From Plazaster borealis (taxonomy: Eukaryota; Echinodermata; Asteroidea; Forcipulatida; Labidiasteridae): 64,000 nucleotides of DNA. This document shows positions 25,201 to 34,264 of this stretch, one piece after another (the first letter of the stretch is position 1; each line of letters starts with the position of its first letter). A model generated the notes under the pieces. It ran no database searches and was not told the origin of the DNA. It saw nothing but the letters and a program-made list of their open reading frames with translations. A program made the translations under genes and the position numbers. Location of the stretch: assembly GCA_021014325.1 (NCBI GenBank), contig CM037474.1, forward strand, positions 25,985,488-26,049,487, written 5' to 3'.

Positions 25201-27961
25201 CTCCAGACAGAAATGCTCTGGAGAATTCAGGGGTTATTTAATTTGAAAAAGCACTCAGAGAAGATTTATCTCATTTATATTATGGGTAGGTATTCTTCCA
25301 TATTCAACAGAAATATATTTATTAGACTGAAAGTCAATATTTGAATAAAAACAAAAGACCGTCGGACTTGTCCGTTTGTGAGTTTGCTGTCATGATGCTA
25401 AAATCACTGTCCTCTGGCCTGGGGTTCAGTGTAAAATTTGAGCGCTGATGAAAGGCATGTTGGGGATGAATCAAATTGAGACAAATGTGTGGTACATTGA
25501 AGAATCTGCGAATACAGGTTTTGTTTTTGTGTCTTCATGAAGGTCGTTGACAGCACCAGGGAGAAGCCCAAAGGGTCTATCGTCTTTCTTCATGGGATGA
25601 AGTTCAAGTCCCAAACATGGCTCGATCTTGGGACACTCCACGTCATTGCATCCTACGGATACAGGACAATAGCTGTGGATCTTCCAGGTACAGTAGTGCT
25701 CGGGAAATCTGAAATGGAGCCATATGTTGCCTGGAGCATAAATGTGGCCAACATAATAATCGTTGTACATTGTCTTGATTCAGAAAGAATCAGTATCCAG
25801 TAGCAAAACAATTGCCAACATTTTCAAGGATACTCAGAGGGACTATGAAAGCAACAGTTTTCATATCAACAGTACAACTGTTGTACATTATCTTGATTCA
25901 AATATAGTAAGCACACAAAAAGAAACAGTTTTCCTATCGACAGTACATGTGTTGTACCTTATTTTGATTCAAAGAAAGTAAGCACATTGGTTTCGGTTGT
26001 ATCACCATTATTGCTTATACTGTACTTTATCTTGATGCAAAGTCAGTATTGAACATTCCATTTTGCTAACGATACAAACGATACACCTTATAATAATGCA
26101 AAGAGAGTGAGAAAAGCAGGAGGAGCAATGCTGTACCCTATCTTGATTCAAAGACAGTAAGCGTATCAACAGTCCAGGGATTGTATAGGTTCGATAATTA
26201 TTGGTACCCACTGTTTATTTCAATTCTATAAAGTTGTTGATATATACCATAAAACTTACCTGTAAAAATTTCATTTCAAAAGGTAGTAGCATTTTGGGAT
26301 AGTGCCGAAAATCTGGAGCGGTTATGTACATGCGGGAAGAATAATCTGCAATTGGAATACACTATCTGAGAAACGTAATGTCTCGGATTCAAATTTTGGG
26401 GGATAAAAAGTTATATATTTGTCCATAACCACAGTACTTCGAAGTGAACAGTTTCTCAAAATGCATTATACTATCCAAAGCTGCTGTGTTTCTTACCAAG
26501 TAAGTTTTTATTGCCATTAATTTTTTGAGTCATTACCAAACGTATACAAACCATTAAAAAGTGGCACTTCATAATTCATTCTCACTTATTCCTCAGGTTA
26601 TGGGAACACTGAGAACATTCCGGATATAAACCCAGTGGACTTCATGACAGAATTTCTTAAGAGCGTGAAAATTGAAGATAGTGCCCTGATTGTCAGTCCT
26701 TCCATGAGTGGCTCGTTTTCCCTGCCCTTCCTCATGGCACACCCAGACAGTTTCAAGGGATTCGTTCCGGTGGCTCCGGTTTCTTCAGAGAAATACAAAG
26801 CTGCAGCTTACGCACAGCTCAAGGTACATGCTGTAGCCATGTTTGTCAAGTTCCCTGTATGGTACTACATCGTAAATACTGATTCTCATCATAAGGCCCT
26901 GTCCGAATTAGCGAATACAGCTACGGCTACAGCTAGATTTCCGCATCGTCGTGCATTGAAGTATAAGGCGTCCTTAGCAACACTCTTAGCAACAGCCGTA
27001 GCCATAGCTGTAGACGCCAATTCGGATACGGCCATACATACCAGGGGCACCAGACTATTTGTCCTTCTGAGTTTTGGTTTGGTTATATAGGGACGTCCGA
27101 ATTAGCGGCTGCAGCTTGATTGTCACTTGAACATGCGTTTAAGCATAGAAGGGCCAAAGCAACACCCTTGTAAACAACCATAGCTGCAGCTGCCAATTTG
27201 AACATGGCCAATGATTCAAGCGGGAGAAATGTCATACATGTATGGCAGACTTACAATAGCGGTCTTTAGTACAGTTTGTGAATTGGGACATCCTACTTTC
27301 TTCCATGTACATTACAAATTATCGTAGCTGAGCAAAGTGGATGTCTTATTTTTCAATTTACATAAAATCTCTAAATTATGGCAACCGGACCCTCCCCCTC
27401 TCCATCCCTTTCCTCTCCCCTCCACCCTAAACCCTAATCTGCAATACATGCTACATCTGTCTGTGGATTTGTAATTTGTCTATGCAGAGCACCCATGATA
27501 TACACCATGTTTCCCATATAGCTGACAAGATGTATACATTAATAAGATCTTTCTGTGCAACGTAATCATTATTATATATGGTCCATATAATGTGTATTAA
27601 TTCTGTAAAGTTATAATGTAATAGTGTGTCTACCTTGTACGTGTATATTTTGTTAATGTGAAATAAATGTCAAACTTTCAGAATAAACAGCTAGTGCTTT
27701 ATGGATAAGTCAATTGGAAATTTTAAAACATTTTTTTTTTAAACACCTTATGTTACTCACTTAATGTTTCAGGTACCAACCTTGATCGTTTATGGCTCCA
27801 AAGATACTTCACTCGGAGAGCAATCGTTGGCAAACCTGCGCAACATCCCCAACTCAGAGATTGTTAAGATTGAGGATGCCGGCCACGCCTGCTACTTGGA
27901 TCAACCTCTCATCTTCCACAAGCATCTTAAAGACTTCGCTGATAAGGTCTACTTACCTTAA
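22120..27961 (+). CDS. ABHD14A: ABHD14A-like membrane-anchored alpha/beta hydrolase, complete
   Basis: Plus-strand exons 22120-22264, 23852-23979, 25543-25687, 26597-26823, 27773-27961 total 834 nt, 277 residues. Human ABHD14A has about 271. Residues 11-26 are one hydrophobic segment followed by YYKY, fitting a type II anchor, which separates it from the shorter soluble ABHD14B. The body follows ABHD14: GSIVFLHG oxyanion region, nucleophile Ser175 in SPSMSGSFSLPF, Asp226 in VYGSKD, His253 in DAGHACYLD. The triad is complete, so it should be an active serine hydrolase; mammalian ABHD14B is reported to deacetylate lysines using CoA, but this protein's substrate is unknown. A cag acceptor at 22096 hints at an upstream non-coding exon, possibly ending near 20752 (gac|gtgagt). 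Divergently paired with ACY1, its human neighbour. Confidence 0.92.
22519..22943 (-). mobile_element. A-type MITE, copy 6 (ABHD14A-like intron 1)
   Basis: TTAA ends with AGGGAAGG / CTTTCCCT. Central palindrome AATCTGAGAAACGT, short loop, ACGTTTCTCAGATT. Belongs to the subfamily also found at 26175, 27958 and 46755. Confidence 0.8.
23260..23455 (-). mobile_element. tRNA-derived SINE, second type
   Basis: Reverse-oriented B box (gggattcgaaccc), then cctgatgactcagcaacca and gcactataccgctcggcca. It lies in ABHD14A-like intron 1. Confidence 0.65.
23852..23979 (+). CDS. ABHD14A: ABHD14A-like exon 2
   Basis: 128 nt between tatacag and gtacga, phase 1 to 0. It ends EGKVEIGGKGSVFRRE, which aligns with the first beta strands of the ABHD14 fold. 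The first half (SLGVLGMSNWDELKKVAVAS) is a membrane-proximal stalk with no clear counterpart. Confidence 0.82.
24103..24375 (+). mobile_element. tRNA-derived SINE, copy 2, intact (empty site)
   Basis: Same family as 1345-1985, with the tRNA-like head near 24176-24240 and a single TTAA at the position where copy 1 holds a MITE. It lies in ABHD14A-like intron 2. Short terminal repeats (aacatctattgaat / aacatctattaaat) bound it. Confidence 0.78.
25543..25687 (+). CDS. ABHD14A: ABHD14A-like exon 3
   Basis: 145 nt. It encodes KGSIVFLHGMKFKSQTWLDL then GTLHVIASYGYRTIAVDLPG, the HG oxyanion motif and the LDLP strand typical of ABHD14. The donor is gtacag. Confidence 0.93.
25750..26170. repeat. Degenerate tandem repeat in ABHD14A-like intron 3
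   Basis: The string ttgtac(a/c)ttatcttgattca followed by aaagaaagtaagcac recurs near 25763, 25875, 25953, 26022 and 26138 with uneven spacing. Confidence 0.6.
26175..26556 (+). mobile_element. A-type MITE, copy 9, degraded left end
   Basis: Close to the copy at 27958-28355 over its body. The left terminus has lost TTAA; the right keeps it. It ends about 40 bp before exon 4. Confidence 0.7.
26597..26823 (+). CDS. ABHD14A: ABHD14A-like exon 4 (nucleophile)
   Basis: 227 nt between cctcag and gtacat. It contains the nucleophile elbow SPSMSGSFSLPF and the diagnostic GFVPVAPVSSEKY. A degraded A-type MITE ends about 40 bp before the acceptor. Confidence 0.94.
26895..27033. mobile_element. C-type foldback MITE
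   Basis: Inverted ends ggccctgtccgaattagcg / cgccaattcggatacggcc, with inner arms of acagctacggctac type. About 139 bp, in intron 4. A second diverged copy follows at 27090-27209. Confidence 0.75.
27090..27209. mobile_element. C-type foldback MITE, second copy
   Basis: Ends acgtccgaattagcggctgc and gcagctgccaatttgaacat. Same family as the element 57 bp upstream. Confidence 0.65.
27773..27961 (+). CDS. ABHD14A: ABHD14A-like exon 5 (Asp and His of triad, stop)
   Basis: Terminal exon, 62 codons plus TAA. It contains PTLIVYGSKD and EDAGHACYLDQP, then a helix ending DKVYLP. The stop (27959-27961) lies inside the TTAA at 27958-27961, the left target site of a MITE, so the 3' UTR begins in transposon sequence. 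Confidence 0.93.
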   Translation, partial: VPTLIVYGSKDTSLGEQSLANLRNIPNSEIVKIEDAGHACYLDQPLIFHKHLKDFADKVYLP

Positions 27962-28355
27962 AGGGATTGTATACGTTTGGTAATTGGAACCCACTGTTTG
28001 TTTCAATCCTATATAGTTGTAGATATATACAATAAAACTAACCTGTGAAAATTTCATTTCAAAAGGTGGTAGTGTTTTTGAGATATTGCCAAAATCTGAA
28101 GCGGTTATGTCCACGCAGGAAGAATAATTTGCAATAGGAATACACAATCTGAGAAAAACGATTCTGACAGAAAGGCGACTCAGATTAAAATTTGTTTGGA
28201 TAAAAACTGATATCTTTTTCCATAACCACATTACTTCAAAGTGAAATGTTTCTCAAAATGCTTTATACTTTCGGAAGTTGCTGTACTTCTTACCAAGTAA
28301 GTTTGTATTGCCATTAATTTTATGACTAATTACCAAGCGTATACAGACCCTTTAA
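27958..28355 (+). mobile_element. A-type MITE, copy 7, forming the ABHD14A-like stop codon and 3' UTR
   Basis: TTAA at 27958-27961 and 28352-28355; ends AGGGATTGTATACG / GTATACAGACCCT. The TAA of the left TTAA is the in-frame stop. The centre has an AATCTGAG ... CTCAGATT hairpin. It shares its right TTAA with the next element. Confidence 0.85.
28031..28036 (+). terminator. Candidate polyadenylation signal of ABHD14A-like gene, inside a MITE
   Basis: AATAAA 70 bp after the stop, carried by the MITE at 27958-28355. If used, both the stop codon context and the poly(A) signal come from the element. Confidence 0.35.
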
Positions 28356-28676
28356 AGGTACTGGTATTATACAAGATTGGTAAGGATACAAAACGATCGT
28401 TGTTTAATTTTAGTCTGAAGGCTCACTAATTACGAAGTTTGCCCTCTGAAATGAAGTCATATTCGAGATAAATGTATCTGAATTCTTTTTTTTTAAACGC
28501 AACAGCTGATTTCGGTTGTTACAACCAAGATTAAGGAAAATGTGTTATCATGTTGAAAATTGTGCATGATTTTTCACTATTTTCTCCTTAATCACACAAT
28601 GGTTGGTCACAGAAAACATGAACACCGTCTTGAGACTATTTTGTCAACTCAACCAATCCTGTATAAAACCTTTTAA
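28352..28676 (+). mobile_element. F-type TTAA MITE
   Basis: Ends TTAAAGGTACTGGTATTATA / CCAATCCTGTATAAAACCTT with TTAA, core ttcggttgttacaaccaaga. Related copies are at 49658-50240 and 63308-63660. It abuts copy 7 with a shared TTAA. Confidence 0.75.
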
Positions 28677-29298
28677 CTTTTAAAACAAATTCTCTTTAAC
28701 TGTTTGAAAAGCAGAGGAAAGCAAGTTTTGCTGAATTTTGTTGTGTATTTTTTCTCCCCTCATGATGCTTCCAAAGAAACAGATACGCAATATAAACCAT
28801 GAGGCATAGGTCTGTCTTTTTCAAAAGAATCTTGTTGCTGTTTTCTTTCTTTTTTTCCTTTTGAAAGAAACATTTGCTTATTATAGGTGATACTCTTTAG
28901 AAGATGAACCGACTTCAGGAATTTTGAGGGGAAAAAACCCACTAAACAAAGGAGAAATCGAGACACAAAATGTGTAAAATGGATTAGCTACAATCCAATC
29001 CAGGTTCAATAGGCATTTTCAAAACCACAGTTGGATGACATATCCAGCTTAGGTATCGTACTCTTGTTTGTAGTCCCAAGATTGCTTACAATTTACCCGG
29101 TCAGTTTCCCTTGTTATTTATTACTTGATATTTGAAATAAAAAGTCGCACCTTCTGAAGGTGATCCCTCTGATGCCACTTCCCAGGTTGTATCATAAACT
29201 TTGAGGTGATCCCTGACTGTACGGCAGTTACAGGTTGAATGGCTTCTGACTTGCGCCCCAAACAAAGATATCAACAAAATAGGGAGACTGCCAATATT

Positions 29299-29400
29299 AG
29301 GGCTAGATAGCTCAGTTGGTTGGTAGAGCGCCGGCACGTTAATCCGAAGGTCGCGGGTTCAAGTCCCGCTCAAGTCAATTTGTCTTTGTTCCACCCAAAA
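29299..29400 (+). mobile_element. tRNA-derived SINE head
   Basis: tagctcagttggttggtaga (A box) and gcgggttcaagtcccgc (B box), followed by tgtctttgttccacccaaaa. The acceptor stem does not pair, so it is tRNA-derived rather than a functional tRNA. A second copy, 3' part only, is at 62990-63055. Confidence 0.65.
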
Positions 29401-32400
29401 TTGTTTGAAGTCCTGTTATGCTTTTAAAAACTGATGGAGCCCAAGCCGGAGCCCTAGCCAGAGCGCAAGCCTAAGCCATGGTTCCGGTAAGAGCCTGTTA
29501 CTCATGTATTATTGAAAGCGTTAACATGTGGAATAGTTTTAAAAGAAATGCCGCTTTTTTTTTAGTTTTTGTAATTTTAAGTAATGAAAAGCAATTTGTA
29601 TTCTATCAGTTGTTGGGCACATTGCTGGCTCTTAAACTTACCTGTCTATTTCAACAAGCTTAATTTGTCCATATATAGTTATTGCGGTTAAAGGGAAGAC
29701 TAGCTAAATTCATCAGCGTCACCTTGTTTACATGATGAAGCCTGTTTACAATTTCTCTATAATTTTCAAGCAAAGTCCTTGCAGTTGATTTTAATGAAAG
29801 TGTTTTTACATTGTGCGATGTAACTTCTACATACCTTTTTGCTTTTCCGAGAATAGCATAAAATAAGACAGATATTTGAGCTAAGCATATTATTTTACAA
29901 ATATCAATATTGTTATTTTCTTTTTGTTATGTAATACTACTACATTGCTATGTGCTGTGAAACAGTAACACCCGAATGGAGGATTTGAAAGCTCACAAGT
30001 TTCAAGTAAAAAAGAAAGAAAATAAGACAATTTATTCTTTGATAAAATGTAAGTTTTTTTGTGAAGAGGCTTTTGGGGTGCTTTTGTAACTGTAGATTTT
30101 GATGTTTTTGTTTTAATGTAACATTATGTATTTCAGAAATAACAAGGCCAATTTAATCGATGTAATAATTGCATCTGGGATAAAAGGAATATAAGTTTGG
30201 TTTTACTGTGCAACACCTGTAGTGTTACAACAGATAATTTTACTATAATTGTTTTAATTTTCTACTCTCACACCGGTGTGTGAGTAGACTTGGTTCCAAG
30301 TCTGTGATCGTGGTTTTATTGTCTACCTGACAGCCAATAATTGCCTGAAATAGCGCCCTCTTGTCGATTAACCTCCGACATTAACCTTCGATTGCGAGTG
30401 AGAGCATGCGATAGCCAATCTGCAGGTAGCGTTTTGCGTGACTGGTGCAGAGAAATACCACGATCTCAGACTTGAGATCACTTGAGATCAAGTCTAATGT
30501 GTGATAGGAACTGTATTCTTGGTGCTTTTTGATTGATACGGGAAAAAAATATATAAATCACAGGCTATTAAGGTGGGATTTGAACCCTAGACCCCATCCA
30601 TTGTAGAGGAGATGTCTTCACTGCAAATCCGTTGGAGCGTGCCCGGTGGCGAGATGAGGCCAGTTTGAATTCTGTCCATACAAACAGAAACAATACTTCA
30701 ACTTTGCTACTTATTACATGTAGTCGATGAAAAGAAACCACCAGAAAACAGCTCTTTAAGATGTATATTTAGTTTATGTGTACGCAAGAGCACTTGTAGG
30801 GAATTTTTCTATTCAATCGTGTATAAATTGTTCCCAATCTTTATGTTTTAGATGTGTAGTAAATTTAACGTTCTCTTGTGAAGGGATTTATCTTTATAGG
30901 GATAAAAATTACAAAAAAAACTAAACCAGTTGAACTGATTGATATCTTTAAAACTTTGTCGTGATTATATTTATTGGGTTATTGTGTGAAGCATTGACCG
31001 TACATCGTTTGGCCCCACTCTTGTCTAGCCTCAGAGCAGTCTTAAGGAGTTGCGACTAACAAAAGGGGGCAGGGGACATGAGGGTGGGGGCCGGGAGAGC
31101 AAATCGGACGCTGGCCCGACTGATTTTTCCCCTTGTAGATGTGATGAGCGCCCTCAATTTCAGCCGTTTTGTTGACGTGTTGACGTTAACGAAATGGATA
31201 CACCAACAAGAATTCCATTAATTTAAAAGTGATGTTTGAAGCTTTACATGGTGTGGATCAAAACAAAAAACTATAGGAGTAAACTTTCAGGTACAACCAT
31301 GGGAGAAGTGTTGGCTCCCCGGCGCCATTATTTCAGTCGTTGGGCGGGCCTACACATTCTACTTGTGTGCCTTTTCACACACGCGGGCGATTCTGACAAC
31401 TGAATATTTTGACATGGACAAAAAAAGATATGATTCACATCTCGTAGAGTTTTTCAAGTAGCTTCCCGAAAGAAATTAATTCCAAGGCACTTTTGGTTTC
31501 TACTGAGGGAAATACCAAACAAATTTGTTTTACCCTCCACAATTTTTAAACAACAATGTTTCTTCTTATCGCACCAATATACGCAGAAAAGGCCCAGCCT
31601 ACAAGACAGAATGTAAGCTATTGGCCTACTTTGCAGGAAGAAAATAACACCATTATCATGACATCGTTGGTTAGCCTGAATTACGGCCAGTAAACAATTT
31701 TATTGTGTTTCTGAGCATTTAATCAATAACCTGCTGCAATAAAAAAAGGGAAAACCATTTGTTGAATTATCAAAGAGGGGACATTTTTAACTACAGGTCT
31801 TTTTCGAGAGGAGTTATAAACTGCCATGAAGAGAGAGAAAAAGGGATCCATTATTTACTTTACTTATTCAAATTTATCTGGTAATGAAACCAGCCCTAAA
31901 AGCGACGACTAAACGTTTTGTTACCCGTGGGCCTGAAGAAACCGGTGTTACAGCTAATAGGTTGCCAAACTATAATTTCAAAAATTTGACATATAGTATT
32001 AAAATTTGTCGAAGGGTGGAATGAATTTTTCGAGAAAATGAAATTTTTCACTGACATAGGCCTACCTGCTTTTGGAGACAGTGTTTTTACATAATGTACT
32101 AAGCAAGTCGCAGAACGAAATCCAAAATCCAATTTTTTCGAAATTGCTATATACAGCATTCCACACCTTAATAAATTCAGATGAGATTGTTGGTTTTAAC
32201 AAGTAGTCCGTCTAAATTTAGACTATTGCAAGATTTATTTTTTCAAATTATTTTTGTGTAACCTTCGTTTAGTAAAAGAGTGACCTTGTACCTTCCATGG
32301 CATTTCCAGGCAGGCAAGACACTGCACTGGTTATTTGTTAGGAAATTTTACATTTTGTATAACGATTGACCAGGATTCCGAGTTCCGTGTGGCATGACCA

Positions 32401-33180
32401 ATTAATGGGTCAGTTTTACCCGCAATCTGTGTCAAAATGATCCAGAAATGGGTCAAAGTGACGCAGAATCCGAGTTGAAATATTTGTATAACCAATTTTC
32501 TGGTCAGCCTGAGCCAGAAATGGTCAGACCCCCCCCCCCAATTCTGACCCTGGGTTTTTAGAGTGTATCGAAACTTGATAAAAAATCAGACAGTGAAATC
32601 TGCATAAAATACAACATTGCATGTTTTCTTCCATCGGGCTGTGTACAAGTGCCTGCAGGAAGTCCAGGCTCTGTCGCTCCTTTATAAACATGTGATGTCA
32701 CAGGTCACATGGTCTATACAAATCCCCTTTATCGTTTGCGCGTCAAATTCGAAATTACATTTTTAAATGTGACTGTGTTACCGCAGTAATTTTTGTAAGT
32801 CTAGTTTTTCCACGCGTCACGAACTTACAACTGCATCTCGGAATTTTTGATCATCAGACGGCATGTTGTCAGACCATTCTCCTTTTCGTAAGTTCAATAT
32901 TGAAAGTCAATTTCTTTTGACAAAGGCATTTTAAATAAGACTAAATTTTAGATTTTTTTTTTACTAAACAATGTTAGCCCTAGCATATTAAAATAATAAT
33001 CAGTTGCTTATCATATATATATTTATACATATTTACAAAAAGAATCAGTTTACAACGGTGGCAAAATGTCAACAATAATATGCGTATTTTACGTCAAAGA
33101 AAACAATATGCGAACCATATCACAGTTGGTTGTCCCCAACAGCGATTGATAAGGTTCTTTTTTGAAAGTACCCTTCCCCT

Positions 33181-33282
33181 TATGAACAGCCTCTTTTTGA
33201 CCTCTAGGCGAGGACGCCCTACTCAAATGACGTCATGTGCGTATGGCGCCCTCGCCTAGAGGTCAAAAAGAGGCTGTTCATA
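33181..33282. repeat. Perfect 33-bp inverted repeat with a CRE in the loop
   Basis: Arms 33181-33213 and 33250-33282 are perfect reverse complements (TATGAACAGCCTCTTTTTGA...). The 36-nt loop contains TGACGTCA, a full CREB/ATF palindrome, near 33228-33236. It lies about 520 bp beyond the Wnt stop. Confidence 0.9.
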
Positions 33283-33800
33283 GGCCAACTTCTGCGCACC
33301 GCGCGCACCAATCTGTGCGTTTCCATTGTTTCATCATAGGTTTACCTCTAAGATGGCGGCTTGGTGACGTCAAAGCATAAGGTCTATCAGAGTGCACTCT
33401 GAAGCCAACCCTGGACGAAGTAGACCAAGTAAATTTCAACAGGGCCTCATCCACGGAAAGACGACAAGGACTGGTCGCGTTCTTCAATGAGACACATCGA
33501 AGATTCCAATGGGCACCAATTTGTAATAATTAGAATCTTTACATAGTAATAGAGAAGAAATGCTTCAGACGGAATAATGGTTGTGATATTTTGATGCAAT
33601 TAACAGTTTATATCTTTACTCGGGCATTATAGCGATAAGTACAAGGTCCAATTTCATGGCCCTGCAGCCCGCAGAATTCGTGCGCTTACGTCGCCCTGTA
33701 CATTGTAAAGCCGTTAGGGAAGAATTCTGCAGTGAGCAGTGCCACGAGATGTGACCGTGCAGATGGCAATTGGTATTTTAGAGTCATCTTTTAGTGACAT

Positions 33801-34264
33801 TTATATTGCTGCAGCTGTTGTTACATCTTTGGCTTGCTCGGCAGCAGCAGCAGTAGGTGCTTCACGGTTCCTTTTATTTGAGGAGTCGTCGCGCCTCCTC
33901 GGTTTATCTCTCCTCTTGGATGGTTTCCTGCCCTGCCTCCGTGGTTTCGTCGTCACGAGCACCGAGGTGGGAGGCTCGTCCACGCCGCCCGACTGCTGAC
34001 TGGTCGCCACCCCGGTGGCGGTGGCCGAGGCGTCCCCTGCTGCCTCCCGTTCCCGGTCCGACGTGATCCCCTTGCACGTGTGCTGGTCGACTGTCTCTGT
34101 GCATTCGCTGCAGCGAACGTAGCAGCACCAGTGAAATTTACATTCGCACTGGTTGGTCTGCTGGACCCTCATGGTGTTGTATCCTCGGCCGCAACACATC
34201 ACGTCGCAACTATCGGGACCTTGTGATGTCTTGTTGCAGAGACGACCAGCTGTACCTAAAGATC
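33801..34264 (-). CDS. Wnt exon 5 with 89-residue basic C-terminal extension
   Basis: 464 nt to stop at 33801. The first part is the canonical Wnt Cys-rich end ([42 protein letters not shown]). The reading frame then continues 89 codons: an acidic/Thr start, a cluster with many Arg and Lys (for example [19 protein letters not shown]), then an Ala/Thr-rich end. The extension is GC-rich and open to a clean stop. Confidence 0.9.

Larger units (their letters stand above)
27962..33800. other. Intergenic between ABHD14A-like and Wnt
   Basis: Convergent 3' ends. After the two MITEs and the SINE head, 29.5-33.1 kb shows mostly AT-rich unique DNA with no exon I can support, then the CRE hairpin at 33181-33282 and an aagatggcggc YY1-type motif near 33350. 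Confidence 0.55.

Noticed and set aside
29299..29374. Possible functional tRNA gene
   Set aside because: A and B boxes are good but the acceptor stem does not pair and the flank matches other SINE copies.
33278..33487. Possible short gene with a YY1-type aagatggcggc start region
   Set aside because: The frame lacks family features and the motif alone is insufficient.
33857..34128. Frames overlapping Wnt exon 5 on other frames
   Set aside because: Shadows of the real exon caused by GC-rich composition.
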